Shown one piece after another: positions 28,680-36,035 of a stretch of 64,000 nt of DNA. Source of the DNA: Blautia schinkii (GTDB lineage: Bacteria > Bacillota > Clostridia > Lachnospirales > Lachnospiraceae); NCBI RefSeq assembly GCF_013304825.1, contig NZ_JAAWUO010000003.1, positions 210,289-274,288 of the forward strand, written 5' to 3'. The position numbers and the translations under genes are program-made. The notes under the pieces are model-generated. The model was not told the DNA's origin and did no database searches. It worked only from the letters and a program-made list of their open reading frames with translations. How positions within the stretch are numbered: the first letter of the stretch is position 1; the number at the start of each line of letters is the position of its first letter.

Positions 28680-28692
28680 TCTCTTGGCCTAT

Positions 28693-28848
28693 TTAAAGTA
28701 TACAGGAAGCTTTCTTCTTTCCTTCTGTAAGTTCATTCCACCCACATTTTTCTCTGGATCTTTTCACCTGTTCACTCGTAAGCCCAGATTTCTTCCCATT
28801 CACCCTTTCAAGAACCTCTTCTACCGTCTGCTGATAAATTTCCTTCAT
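28693..28848 (-). pseudogene. Truncated N-terminus of a P-type cation-transporting ATPase
   Basis: The ATG at 28848 follows AGGAGGCGAAAGTG, an excellent ribosome site, and begins a 51-codon frame whose first 46 residues (MKEIYQQTVEEVLERVN, then GLTSEQVKRSREKCGWNEL) match the actuator-side N-terminus of calcium/manganese-type P-type ATPases. After GKKK the sequence becomes unrelated (ASCIL then stop), coincident with the upstream end of the IS110 element. No later part of the ATPase was found in the window. The upstream yybP-ykoY riboswitch makes a manganese exporter the most likely original product. Now presumably non-functional. Confidence 0.8.
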
Positions 28849-28930
28849 CACTTTCGCCTCCTTGTTTCTAAGTATTTACTACCTGGATTTCTTATTCAAT
28901 GAAAGACCTCTTTGATAAAAAAATATAAAA

Positions 28931-29060
28931 AAAGGAGACCTTCATTGCATAATAAAAATGCAATAAAAGTCTCACCATTTCCTTATGATACCGGATGCTT
29001 CCACCGTACTGACGACATCACAAACGCAAATTGTTAAGCGCAGGTTACTCCCCTTTATTG
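28931..29060 (-). ncRNA. yybP-ykoY manganese riboswitch with expression platform
   Basis: The minus-strand leader contains the conserved AAAGGGGAGTA start (29057-29047), the GTCAGTACGGTGG and CCGGTATCATAAGG loops that form the metal pocket, and the closing GTGAGACTTTT strand. The last strand can instead pair with AAGGTCTCC just before a T-tract (28937-28931), giving a terminator; the two folds are mutually exclusive. Family knowledge: manganese binding prevents termination and switches on exporters. It ends about 80 nt before the ATPase start. Confidence 0.88.
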
Positions 29061-29068
29061 GATCAAAT

Positions 29069-29096
29069 CATATACCCAAAGTAACATGATTGTCAA
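29069..29096 (-). promoter_or_regulatory. Predicted promoter of the manganese riboswitch transcript
   Basis: Minus strand TTGACA (29096-29091), 16 bp, TATATG (29074-29069), a few nucleotides before the riboswitch start. Confidence 0.55.
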
Positions 29097-29181
29097 GATG
29101 CTATATCATTACTTTTTCATTCTATGTTATACTTATTACATCGTTAACACTATTAAAATAAATTCTTCGGAGGTGAATCAA

Positions 29182-29913
29182 ATGGATCATACGAATAATT
29201 CCTGTTGTTGTGGTGAAGCAGAATATTTTTCCGGATGTCTGATTTGTGGTGCTCCTATTACGTATCGTGCTGAAAGCTCTATTCAGACGTGCAGCATCTG
29301 CCATAAAGAACAATTAACCAATGCGGTCTGTGAAAATGGTCACTTTATCTGTGATGCCTGTCATAGCTATGGCACATATGCTCCGGTAATCACGACACTC
29401 CGGGACAGTACAGAAAAAGATGCTTTGCTTCTTCTGGAAAAAATTATGGATCTTCCATCTGTACATATGCATGGACCGGAGCATCATGCAATTGTCCCAT
29501 GCGTTCTTCTGACAGCGTTTCGCAATAATGGAGAACATATGGATTACGATGCTGCATTATCTGAAATCTGTAAAAGAGCAAAGCAGGTTCCGGGCGGTAC
29601 CTGTGGTTACTGGGGTGTCTGCGGAGCTGCTGCCGGAGCCGGTATTTTCATGTCCGTTATGACTGGATCCAGTCCACTTCACAAAGATGCATGGCCGTTT
29701 CCTCAAAAACTTGTTTCCATTATTTTATCTAGACTGGCAGATGTTGGTGGACCTCGCTGCTGCAAACGAACCAGCAGAATTGCCATTGAAGAAGCTGTTC
29801 ATTTTTACAGTCAGTTTTGTTCTGTAAACATTCCGTTGTCTTCTATAACGTGTAAATACTGCAAAGATAATCGCGAATGCATCCAGGAAGATTGTCCATA
29901 CTATTCTGAATAA
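29182..29913 (+). CDS. DUF5714-type Cys-rich protein
   Basis: The start at 29182 (MDHTNNSCCC) has GGAGGT 7 nt upstream; the longer frame beginning 29086 encodes a hydrophobic stretch without a ribosome site. The 243-residue protein has a double zinc-ribbon-like N-terminus (CLICGAPI...CSICHKE...ICDACHSYG), a conserved middle with HHAIVPCVLL and GGTCGYWGVCGAAAGAGI, GGPRCCKR, and a C-terminal CKYCKDNRECIQEDCPYY. The pattern fits DUF5714, often found beside molybdenum hydroxylase accessory genes and corrinoid/radical SAM proteins. Role unknown; metal or Fe-S binding is inferred. It converges on the Trs/Mop operon. Confidence 0.75.
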   Translation: MDHTNNSCCCGEAEYFSGCLICGAPITYRAESSIQTCSICHKEQLTNAVCENGHFICDACHSYGTYAPVITTLRDSTEKDALLLLEKIMDLPSVHMHGPEHHAIVPCVLLTAFRNNGEHMDYDAALSEICKRAKQVPGGTCGYWGVCGAAAGAGIFMSVMTGSSPLHKDAWPFPQKLVSIILSRLADVGGPRCCKRTSRIAIEEAVHFYSQFCSVNIPLSSITCKYCKDNRECIQEDCPYYSE

Positions 29914-29946
29914 CAGACAAGGCAGTGATTCCATGATACCACGAAA

Positions 29947-31146
29947 TCAATGCCTTGTAACTCGTTTGCCAGGATACAGTGCCAGATCTTCCCACTTTAC
30001 TTTTCGGCAGTTCCATGAACGAATATCCTTCTCTTCCAAAACACTCCTGATTCGTTCTTCTCCATTGTCCGATGTAAAAAGCGCTGTAATTTCCTTTTTT
30101 CCATCTACAATTTTCACACAATAATCTATCAGTTCCGGAATCTCAAACAGCAATTCATCCATCTCTCTGATACTTCCCAATGGATCCATCCGCTTTACAA
30201 AGTCCAGGCGTTTTGTTTCACTTCCACAGAGGCATCTTCCTGGAATGATCCTTGTCCAGTCACCGGTTCGATATCGAATCAACGGCTGTGCTTCCATTCC
30301 AATGGTTGTGATTACCAGTTCTCCCCACTCACCGTCCGGCAGCACATTTCCGTTCTCATCTATAATCTCTGTAATACAATGGTTTTCCCGCATATGCATG
30401 CCATCATGCGCCGTGCAGCAAATGGCACCTCCAAGCCCCATCTCTCTGGAACCATAGTGCGGCCACAGTCGTGTTTCCAGAATTTCTTCGATTGCTTTCA
30501 TGACAGTTTGCGGACAGGCATCTCCGGATACCAGTGCTCTTTTTATACTGCCTTTTCCGCACATTCTAAGCATGGAAAGCAATGCCGTCGGCATTCCCAC
30601 ATACGTATCCGGCTGCTCCTCTTCCAGAATCCTGTTTAGTTCGCCATAAGTTCTTCCTGTCCCGGTTGAAAGAGGTTTTGCTCCCAGACGTCTGATTGCC
30701 TCCGCGATCAGTTCTCCCAATCCAAAAGGACCTGAAAATGGCATAGCCACCATCGTTATACTTCCCGGATAAATAAATTCACCCAGACCTGCCATAAAAA
30801 GTTCTATGGTGTGTTCACAGTCTCCCTCTGTATAGAATACACGTTTACCGGCACCGGTAGTTCCGCTTGTCTGTTCTGATATCACTTTCTGTACTTCCCC
30901 CTGGGAGCAAAGCAGCATCCTGCCTCCATCTCGTGCCAGATCTGTTTCTGTTGTAAAAGGAAGGCTTCTCAGATCTGTCAGGCTCTCCAGTCTTTCCGGC
31001 AAATCTCGATAAAAACCCTCTCGTTCTTTTTCTTTCTTCAGTACAATATTTAATTTCTCCAGCTGCATTCTGTGTATTTCATCTCTTGTAATCTCTGTAA
31101 TGCCTTCCTGCTTACAGATCATTGCATCTATATTTGATCGTTTCAC
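29947..31146 (-). CDS. AMP-dependent CoA ligase-like protein (DVU_1553 type)
   Basis: 399 residues of the PaaK/ANL adenylate-forming family: P-loop EQTSGTTGAGKRVFY near 92, the aromatic motif WPHYGSREMGLGGAI near 225 and the hinge block LIRYRTGDWTRI near 295. The C-terminal lid domain is short (KEITALFTSD). It is the last gene of the minus-strand operon, overlapping trsS by 4 nt. The set TrsS, TrsM, C-GCAxxG-C-C and dicluster protein matches the conserved DVU_1553-1558 group found with Mop-type hydroxylases. The acyl substrate is not known; an aromatic or aldehyde-derived acid is only a guess from family. Confidence 0.82.
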   Translation of the reverse strand: MKRSNIDAMICKQEGITEITRDEIHRMQLEKLNIVLKKEKEREGFYRDLPERLESLTDLRSLPFTTETDLARDGGRMLLCSQGEVQKVISEQTSGTTGAGKRVFYTEGDCEHTIELFMAGLGEFIYPGSITMVAMPFSGPFGLGELIAEAIRRLGAKPLSTGTGRTYGELNRILEEEQPDTYVGMPTALLSMLRMCGKGSIKRALVSGDACPQTVMKAIEEILETRLWPHYGSREMGLGGAICCTAHDGMHMRENHCITEIIDENGNVLPDGEWGELVITTIGMEAQPLIRYRTGDWTRIIPGRCLCGSETKRLDFVKRMDPLGSIREMDELLFEIPELIDYCVKIVDGKKEITALFTSDNGEERIRSVLEEKDIRSWNCRKVKWEDLALYPGKRVTRH

Positions 31147-32468
31147 TTTCTGTATAAATATATTCCTTTCGAATTCGTCAGATTATATGCACAAAACGGC
31201 ACCATTCCATAATCAGAATCCACCTCGCAGATATAACATCTTTTCAGACGTTCAAGATCCAGATTCCATGCATCCTGAAAAATCATCCCTGATACCGCAA
31301 AGGTTTCATTATGAACCCGGATCAGGAATTCATCCAGCGCATCTGTCTGTGTCATTTCTCCATCATCAAATTTTTTTGTGCTATAGCTCCACTGATTTTC
31401 CACATACTGCCTGGAATCATCGCTGGTAGTACAACAACATCCTCTGCCTGATTTCTTTTTCAGAAGTTTCAGTTCCCTCTCACCTTTTTTCAGATAACTT
31501 GCATGAAAAGAACAGTATGGATTCTCTGCTCCACCACCAGCAAAATCATCACTTTTCATAAGCCCGTCTGTCTGTTCCTCGATCAGCTTCAACATCTTTG
31601 GTATGGTAATCGGAGCTTGTGGACGTTGCTGAGAACATCTGCCAAAATAGCTGATCGGCTGGAAATGTACTCCTCTTACAAATGGCATATGATCCATCGC
31701 AAACTTCAGGATATCTCCAACCTGCATGTCATTTACTCCTGGAGCAATGACAGGTACCAGGGCAATTCCCAGTTCCGCTTCCGAACAGTTTAACACAGCC
31801 TTTTCTTTCAGTTCCATCATAGAACGTCCGCGCAATGTCTGATACACGTCATCTGTGACACCGTCAAATTGAAGAAATACCGTATTCAGTCCTGCTTTTT
31901 TTAGTTTTCTGGCGTATCCTGCTTCCTGCGCAAGACGGATTCCATTGGTATTCAATTGAAAAAATGTGAACCCCTTTTCTCTTCCCATATGTATGATCTC
32001 CGGAAGATCCTCCCGCATGGTTGGTTCTCCTCCTGAGAGCTGTATATTGAATGGTCCCCCATGATCCATCAGAAAATCATATTGCTTTTCTATTTCGTCA
32101 ATTGAAAGATCACCGTTTTCCAGACATTCCCCTGCCGAAGCAAAGCAGACCGGGCAGTGCATATTGCAGCGCTTTGTCACTTCCAGTATCATACAACATC
32201 CTTTTCGTTCGTGCTCCTCACAAAGTCCACAATTATCCGGGCAAGATTTCTCTTTGATTTTTGGATTTACAGGAGTCTCCGCAGACAGGTTTTCTCTCCC
32301 CCAGGAAAGATACTCTGCTGCCGTTCCTTCCCAGATCAGTGTCTGAAACTTTCCGTGGATATCACATTCTTTCACCAGATAAATGCCATCTTCACCAATA
32401 CATTTTTTAGCCGTAAGTACTTTCATACATATCGGACATACACTTTTTGTTTTACCCAGCGTAATCAT
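31143..32468 (-). CDS. trsS: Radical SAM protein TrsS (cysteine form)
   Basis: The start at 32468 (MITLGKTKS) overlaps the upstream gene by ATGA. The 441-residue protein has an N-terminal zinc-ribbon-like part (CPICMKV, CPDNCGLCEE) and the radical SAM cluster motif C101-N-M-H-C105-P-V-C108, then the SAM-binding block FNIQLSGGEPTMRED and FFQLNTNGIRL. The C-terminus carries further cysteines (GRGCCCTT near 375-380, CYICEVD). Family members in this cluster may contain selenocysteine; here no in-frame UGA occurs, so this copy uses cysteine. Its function is not established; the cluster association suggests maturation or modification of the hydroxylase cofactor or substrate. Confidence 0.82.
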   Translation of the reverse strand: MITLGKTKSVCPICMKVLTAKKCIGEDGIYLVKECDIHGKFQTLIWEGTAAEYLSWGRENLSAETPVNPKIKEKSCPDNCGLCEEHERKGCCMILEVTKRCNMHCPVCFASAGECLENGDLSIDEIEKQYDFLMDHGGPFNIQLSGGEPTMREDLPEIIHMGREKGFTFFQLNTNGIRLAQEAGYARKLKKAGLNTVFLQFDGVTDDVYQTLRGRSMMELKEKAVLNCSEAELGIALVPVIAPGVNDMQVGDILKFAMDHMPFVRGVHFQPISYFGRCSQQRPQAPITIPKMLKLIEEQTDGLMKSDDFAGGGAENPYCSFHASYLKKGERELKLLKKKSGRGCCCTTSDDSRQYVENQWSYSTKKFDDGEMTQTDALDEFLIRVHNETFAVSGMIFQDAWNLDLERLKRCYICEVDSDYGMVPFCAYNLTNSKGIYLYRK

Positions 32469-32899
32469 AGTTCCAATATTCCCCGTTCTGTCAGTATTTC
32501 TATCACTTTTGTATAAGTATCTGCAATCAACGCAGGACATTGCTCCATGACAATTCCCCAATCCAGATTGGAAGTGATGTCCTTACAATAAAAAGCACCA
32601 AACTCTTCTTCGGTCTTCTTATGGAACCACTGATATAATTCCTGCACAGCCGGTTTCATCTGTATATCTTCTTTCTCCTGCGGAGCCAGATTGCCAAGGA
32701 ACAAACCTATCGCACAGGCTCCTCCTGTCAGACAGCCACATGTATCTCCACAGTAACCGATGCCGCCGCCAAGACCGCCCAAAGCCTTTACAAGCTGTGG
32801 ATTCTCTTCCCCTATCGTTTCCAGTGTCAAAATCATAATCATCTGAGAACAATGATACCCCATACTGCTAAGTTCTATGATTCTTTCATAAAGATCCAT
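32465..32899 (-). CDS. C-GCAxxG-C-C family protein (DVU_1555 type)
   Basis: 144 residues with the spaced cysteine signature: Cys in GYHCSQMI near 17, then GGIGYCGDTCGCLTGGACAIGL (about 51-70) and FYCKD near 108. Such proteins are thought to bind a metal or redox group and are common near oxidoreductases. It lies 3 nt after trsM and overlaps trsS by 4 nt, so co-production is likely. The exact role is unknown. Confidence 0.8.
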   Translation of the reverse strand: MDLYERIIELSSMGYHCSQMIMILTLETIGEENPQLVKALGGLGGGIGYCGDTCGCLTGGACAIGLFLGNLAPQEKEDIQMKPAVQELYQWFHKKTEEEFGAFYCKDITSNLDWGIVMEQCPALIADTYTKVIEILTERGILEL

Positions 32900-32902
32900 A
32901 TG

Positions 32903-33436
32903 TTACTCCTTTCTGCCAACCACCATGGTATAGCGCAGCTTCTTTCCTTTATATTCTTTCTGCAGAATCTTATACTCTTCGCAACAGAACGAATCATTCC
33001 AGATTGCTTCCAGATAATATTCACGCCAAAGTAACGTCTGATCCTCCTGCCGGAGAATGGTAAATCCTGTCTGTTCTGCCATTTCTGAAAGATTTCCAGT
33101 ATCCAGATCTGACAATAATAGAAAACCTCCCTTTTTCAGAACACGCCAACATTCAGATAGTGCATTTTTCTGATCTCTGCTGACAAAAAATGCACACTGG
33201 CTGATGCAAAGATCTATACTGTCTGATGGATACTGCAAATGCAGAAAATCTCCTGTTTCCACATCACTGCCCCGTGGGAAAAGATCCACACCATGTGCAT
33301 CCATCCCAAGTGATTTCAGGATTCGTATCGTGTCTCCTTCTCCAGCTCCAAGATCCAGTGCTTTCATTTCTTTTTTCCATTTTATGTTCTCCAGAAGATA
33401 AAGCGTCTGCGCTTCCCCTCCCGGATGCCTGTTCAT
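32903..33436 (-). CDS. trsM: SAM-dependent methyltransferase TrsM (DVU_1556 type)
   Basis: 177 residues of class I methyltransferase fold: motif I ALDLGAGEGDTIRIL near 26-40, motif II acidic GVDLFPR near 49, and motif IV/post block IDLCISQCAFFVSRD, then WRVLKKGGFLLLSDL. The short N-terminus MNRHPGGEAQTLYLLE lacks a substrate lid. Its stop is 3 nt before the start of the C-GCAxxG-C-C gene. The methyl acceptor is unknown. Confidence 0.8.
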   Translation of the reverse strand: MNRHPGGEAQTLYLLENIKWKKEMKALDLGAGEGDTIRILKSLGMDAHGVDLFPRGSDVETGDFLHLQYPSDSIDLCISQCAFFVSRDQKNALSECWRVLKKGGFLLLSDLDTGNLSEMAEQTGFTILRQEDQTLLWREYYLEAIWNDSFCCEEYKILQKEYKGKKLRYTMVVGRKE

Positions 33437-33658
33437 CTATTTATCCTCCAGTGCACGCTCCACCGCAAGAACTTTTCCAAGTGCGAGTTCTTCCGGAACA
33501 TACACAAATCCACACTTTGGACAGACAGGCATTTCCACAGGAAACCCATTTTCCAGATACATAAATTTTGCTTTTCCTTTTACAAGAGGAACCTTGCATT
33601 TCATGCAGGTCAGCTTTCCCTCAGGATCAATGGTATAATATGTTCTCTCTGCTGCCAT
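33437..33658 (-). CDS. Small zinc-ribbon/redox protein (DVU_1557 type)
   Basis: 73 residues with two CxxC pairs, LTCMKCKVPL and PVCPKCGFVYV, i.e. a rubredoxin- or zinc-ribbon-like knuckle fold. The start overlaps the stop of the upstream dicluster gene by one base (TAATG) and its own stop touches trsM. Probably an electron carrier or metal-binding adaptor for the system; this is inference from cysteine spacing and context. Confidence 0.75.
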   Translation of the reverse strand: MAAERTYYTIDPEGKLTCMKCKVPLVKGKAKFMYLENGFPVEMPVCPKCGFVYVPEELALGKVLAVERALEDK

Positions 33659-35952
33659 TACTGTCCCACCCTTTTCATAATATTCATTCTGTGACTGTAT
33701 GCTCTGCGTACCAGATACCCTTCTTCAGTTTCCACAAATCGCACCCAGAATGTCACATTTCCAAGTCTGCTCCTTGTCACCAGTTCTTTTGTCTCTTCAT
33801 CAAAAATCGCTTCCTGGTTTTCTCTGTAATCTGATAATACACGCTCCACATCACTTTTCAGTATCATACGTTCATCCATCATACTGATAGCATCTTCTGT
33901 ATATGCAACGGTATAATCTTTTTTCTCCATCATCAGTTCCTCATTCCATATATTTTTTAAAAGCTTCTCTTTTAGCACAAGCCGGTTGTAGCGTTTTTCA
34001 CTGATATCCGGCATATTGACGGCATTTGTGCCATACAGAAGTTCAAGGATATGTCTGGATTCCCTGCCTTCCCTGACAAATCGGTCCCTGCATGCCATGC
34101 AGTACGTTATATATGGGGCATCGGATCGTTCCAGACACTTTTCTGTCATTTTATCTGCCATCTCTTTATTAGCGTAGGAAGTCAGTCCGCCGTATCCGCA
34201 ACAGGGAGACAGATCTCTGGAATATTCTGTGTTTACAACAGTGCACCCCATATCTGCAAGAAGCTCTCTTATTATGTCCTGTGTCTGCGCATCACCCCTG
34301 GCTCCGCAGGCATCATGTATTGCAACAGGTATCTCCAGCCCTTTTGCCTGTGCGGGAAGTCCGATTTCCTTTAAGATCTCCCAGATTCCTGTGACTCTGA
34401 CACCAAGACTCTCTTTTAACTGTTTCATACAGCTTGGACAGCCTGCTATGATCATGGGATCTCCCAGCTTTGCAAGCTCCTGCTTCAGCTGTTCATTTAC
34501 CTTTTCTGTCATTTCATAGCGTCCTGCCCATTCACTGATAGCACCACAGCATCCCAGCATCAGAGCAACACCGCCCTCTGTCCTCCTGCAAAGATCCTCA
34601 TATGCCTCTGTGACAACATCCGGCGCTATGGCTCCTGCCTGACATCCCGGAAAAAATACATATCTGCAAGTTTCATATCCCGGCTGAGGTCTGCATAAGA
34701 AAGCCTCCGAATTGGAGAACAGCATATCCATCAGTGCAAATTCATGAGGTGCCAGAGGCATCTTGTCTGTAGATACCATATTTTCTCTTGCAGATTTGCA
34801 GACCTGGCTCATATCAAACCCATTTGGACAGGTTACAGTGCACTGTCCGCAGAGCGAACAGGAATTCATCGGTTTATTCATCTGGTGATCTCCCATAATG
34901 ATCTGGGTATTATTATAAATCTCACGTGCAAGAAGACCAGGGTGCTTTTTATATTCACTTAAATAGACACAGCTTTTCATACACTCATCACAGTGGCACT
35001 GAATGCATCGCTTTGCTTCCTCCATAGCTTCTTCTTTTGAATATCCATCTATGCTGCAGGGAATCTTTTTGGAACCTTTCATCCCTTCCATATTTGTATA
35101 GAGCCTGGTAGTAACTGCTCCTTCACTGCCTCTGTTGCTGTGGGGCGAAAGATTCTGTACAAGGAGATCTACAGTCAGGGCAGCTCTCTTTGCAGCAAAA
35201 GCCGCATCCATCACAGACTGGGCCAGACCGCTGACAATTCCCGCCTGTTCTCTCAGCATGATCTCTGCGTCTGCTGTTTCTTCAGGAGCCAGCTTTTTGG
35301 CCACCTCCTCTGAAGCACAGACCACATCTGCCTCCTTCATTTTCTCTCTGATAAACGGAAGGTCAAGACTGCATCCGAATTCAAAGGAAAGATCCATGGA
35401 ACTGAGACGTTTTGCTTCATTTCTACAATCTGATTCCGAAAGCTCCGGTGCTGCTGCTACAATATAGGCTTCATAATCTTTCTCCTGACAGTAAATGGTT
35501 GCAGGATACATCTTCTTTTCCAGCTCCCCTGCAAGAAACAGCGGGAATAATCCTGAGCCAAAAATCACAGCCTTTTTTTTCTTTCTGATACGAAATACAC
35601 TGCTCCGTTTTCCAGGTTCCCCATATCGGACAATGGCACGCTCTACTTCACGTATGGATATGCCATCACCCAGCTCACAAAGCCTGCATTTCTCCTCACA
35701 GGGTGCAGTACAGCCGCTACAGAGGATCATGGGAAATGGTGTGATCTTCTCATAGATCCCCAGAGCTTTCTTAAAATTTCCTTTTGCAGCATAAAACAGC
35801 ATTTCTTTTGTATCTGCTTTGAAAGGACAGGCTGCAACACAGTACGCCGGCTGTTCATGAACACAGAGGCTGATCATATGATCCATCTCTTCCTTTGACA
35901 TTCGATTTACGTGATAAACATGAGTGGAACCTCTCTCCTGTATATATGTCAT
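33658..35952 (-). CDS. Large Fe-S oxidoreductase / dicluster-binding protein (DVU_1558 type)
   Basis: 764 residues in three parts. The N-terminal 130 residues hold GltD/Fer4-type cysteines (YCVAACPFKADTKE, LCSGCTAPCEEKCRLCELGDG); the following Rossmann-like region (KKAVIFGSGLFPLFLAGELE) is poorly conserved as a nucleotide site. The middle has two 4Fe-4S motifs (CIQCHCDECMKSC and CSLCGQCTVTCPNGF). The C-terminal half has two CCG-type repeats of heterodisulfide-reductase kind (FFPGCQAGAI...LGCCGAI, and DACGARG...SPCCGYGG). Likely carries electrons between the hydroxylase and a cellular acceptor. It begins after a strong intergenic hairpin. Confidence 0.82.
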   Translation of the reverse strand: MTYIQERGSTHVYHVNRMSKEEMDHMISLCVHEQPAYCVAACPFKADTKEMLFYAAKGNFKKALGIYEKITPFPMILCSGCTAPCEEKCRLCELGDGISIREVERAIVRYGEPGKRSSVFRIRKKKKAVIFGSGLFPLFLAGELEKKMYPATIYCQEKDYEAYIVAAAPELSESDCRNEAKRLSSMDLSFEFGCSLDLPFIREKMKEADVVCASEEVAKKLAPEETADAEIMLREQAGIVSGLAQSVMDAAFAAKRAALTVDLLVQNLSPHSNRGSEGAVTTRLYTNMEGMKGSKKIPCSIDGYSKEEAMEEAKRCIQCHCDECMKSCVYLSEYKKHPGLLAREIYNNTQIIMGDHQMNKPMNSCSLCGQCTVTCPNGFDMSQVCKSARENMVSTDKMPLAPHEFALMDMLFSNSEAFLCRPQPGYETCRYVFFPGCQAGAIAPDVVTEAYEDLCRRTEGGVALMLGCCGAISEWAGRYEMTEKVNEQLKQELAKLGDPMIIAGCPSCMKQLKESLGVRVTGIWEILKEIGLPAQAKGLEIPVAIHDACGARGDAQTQDIIRELLADMGCTVVNTEYSRDLSPCCGYGGLTSYANKEMADKMTEKCLERSDAPYITYCMACRDRFVREGRESRHILELLYGTNAVNMPDISEKRYNRLVLKEKLLKNIWNEELMMEKKDYTVAYTEDAISMMDERMILKSDVERVLSDYRENQEAIFDEETKELVTRSRLGNVTFWVRFVETEEGYLVRRAYSHRMNIMKRVGQ

Positions 35953-35976
35953 AACCCGATACTCCTTTCATTTCCA

Positions 35977-36004
35977 AAGGGGAGACAGTCTCCCGTCTCC
36001 CCTT
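35977..36004. terminator. Intra-operon hairpin between mop and the dicluster gene
   Basis: AAGGGGAGAC (35977-35986) pairs perfectly with GTCTCCCCTT (35995-36004) around an 8-nt loop, in the 83-bp gap. Only three T residues follow on the minus strand, so it is more likely a partial terminator or RNA-processing/stability stem that lets mop be expressed above the downstream genes. Confidence 0.6.
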
Positions 36005-36035
36005 ATTATATCATATGATAAAATTATACTGAGAA

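Larger units (their letters stand above)
24839..28692 (-). mobile_element. IS110-family element interrupted by the group II intron, ends approximate
   Basis: The transposase gene has about 100 nt of upstream sequence, up to the point where the ATPase fragment loses similarity to its family, and about 290 nt downstream once the intron is removed. IS110-family elements lack clear terminal repeats, so the outer limits are inferred from the broken ATPase gene on one side and the IS3 insertion on the other. Family knowledge: the non-coding end encodes the bridge RNA that specifies target and donor DNA. Confidence 0.55.

Noticed and set aside
28684..28902. Plus-strand 72-codon frame
   Set aside because: It is antisense to the ATPase N-terminal fragment, which has clear family similarity and a strong ribosome site.
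29915..29960. Terminator between DUF5714 and the CoA ligase gene
   Set aside because: ACAAGGCA/TGCCTTGT forms a good stem but there is no T-tract in either direction and it overlaps the ligase stop codon, so it was not listed as a terminator.
31143..32468. Possible selenocysteine codon in trsS
   Set aside because: No in-frame UGA occurs in the radical SAM gene; cysteines occupy all candidate positions and no SECIS-like stem was needed to explain it.
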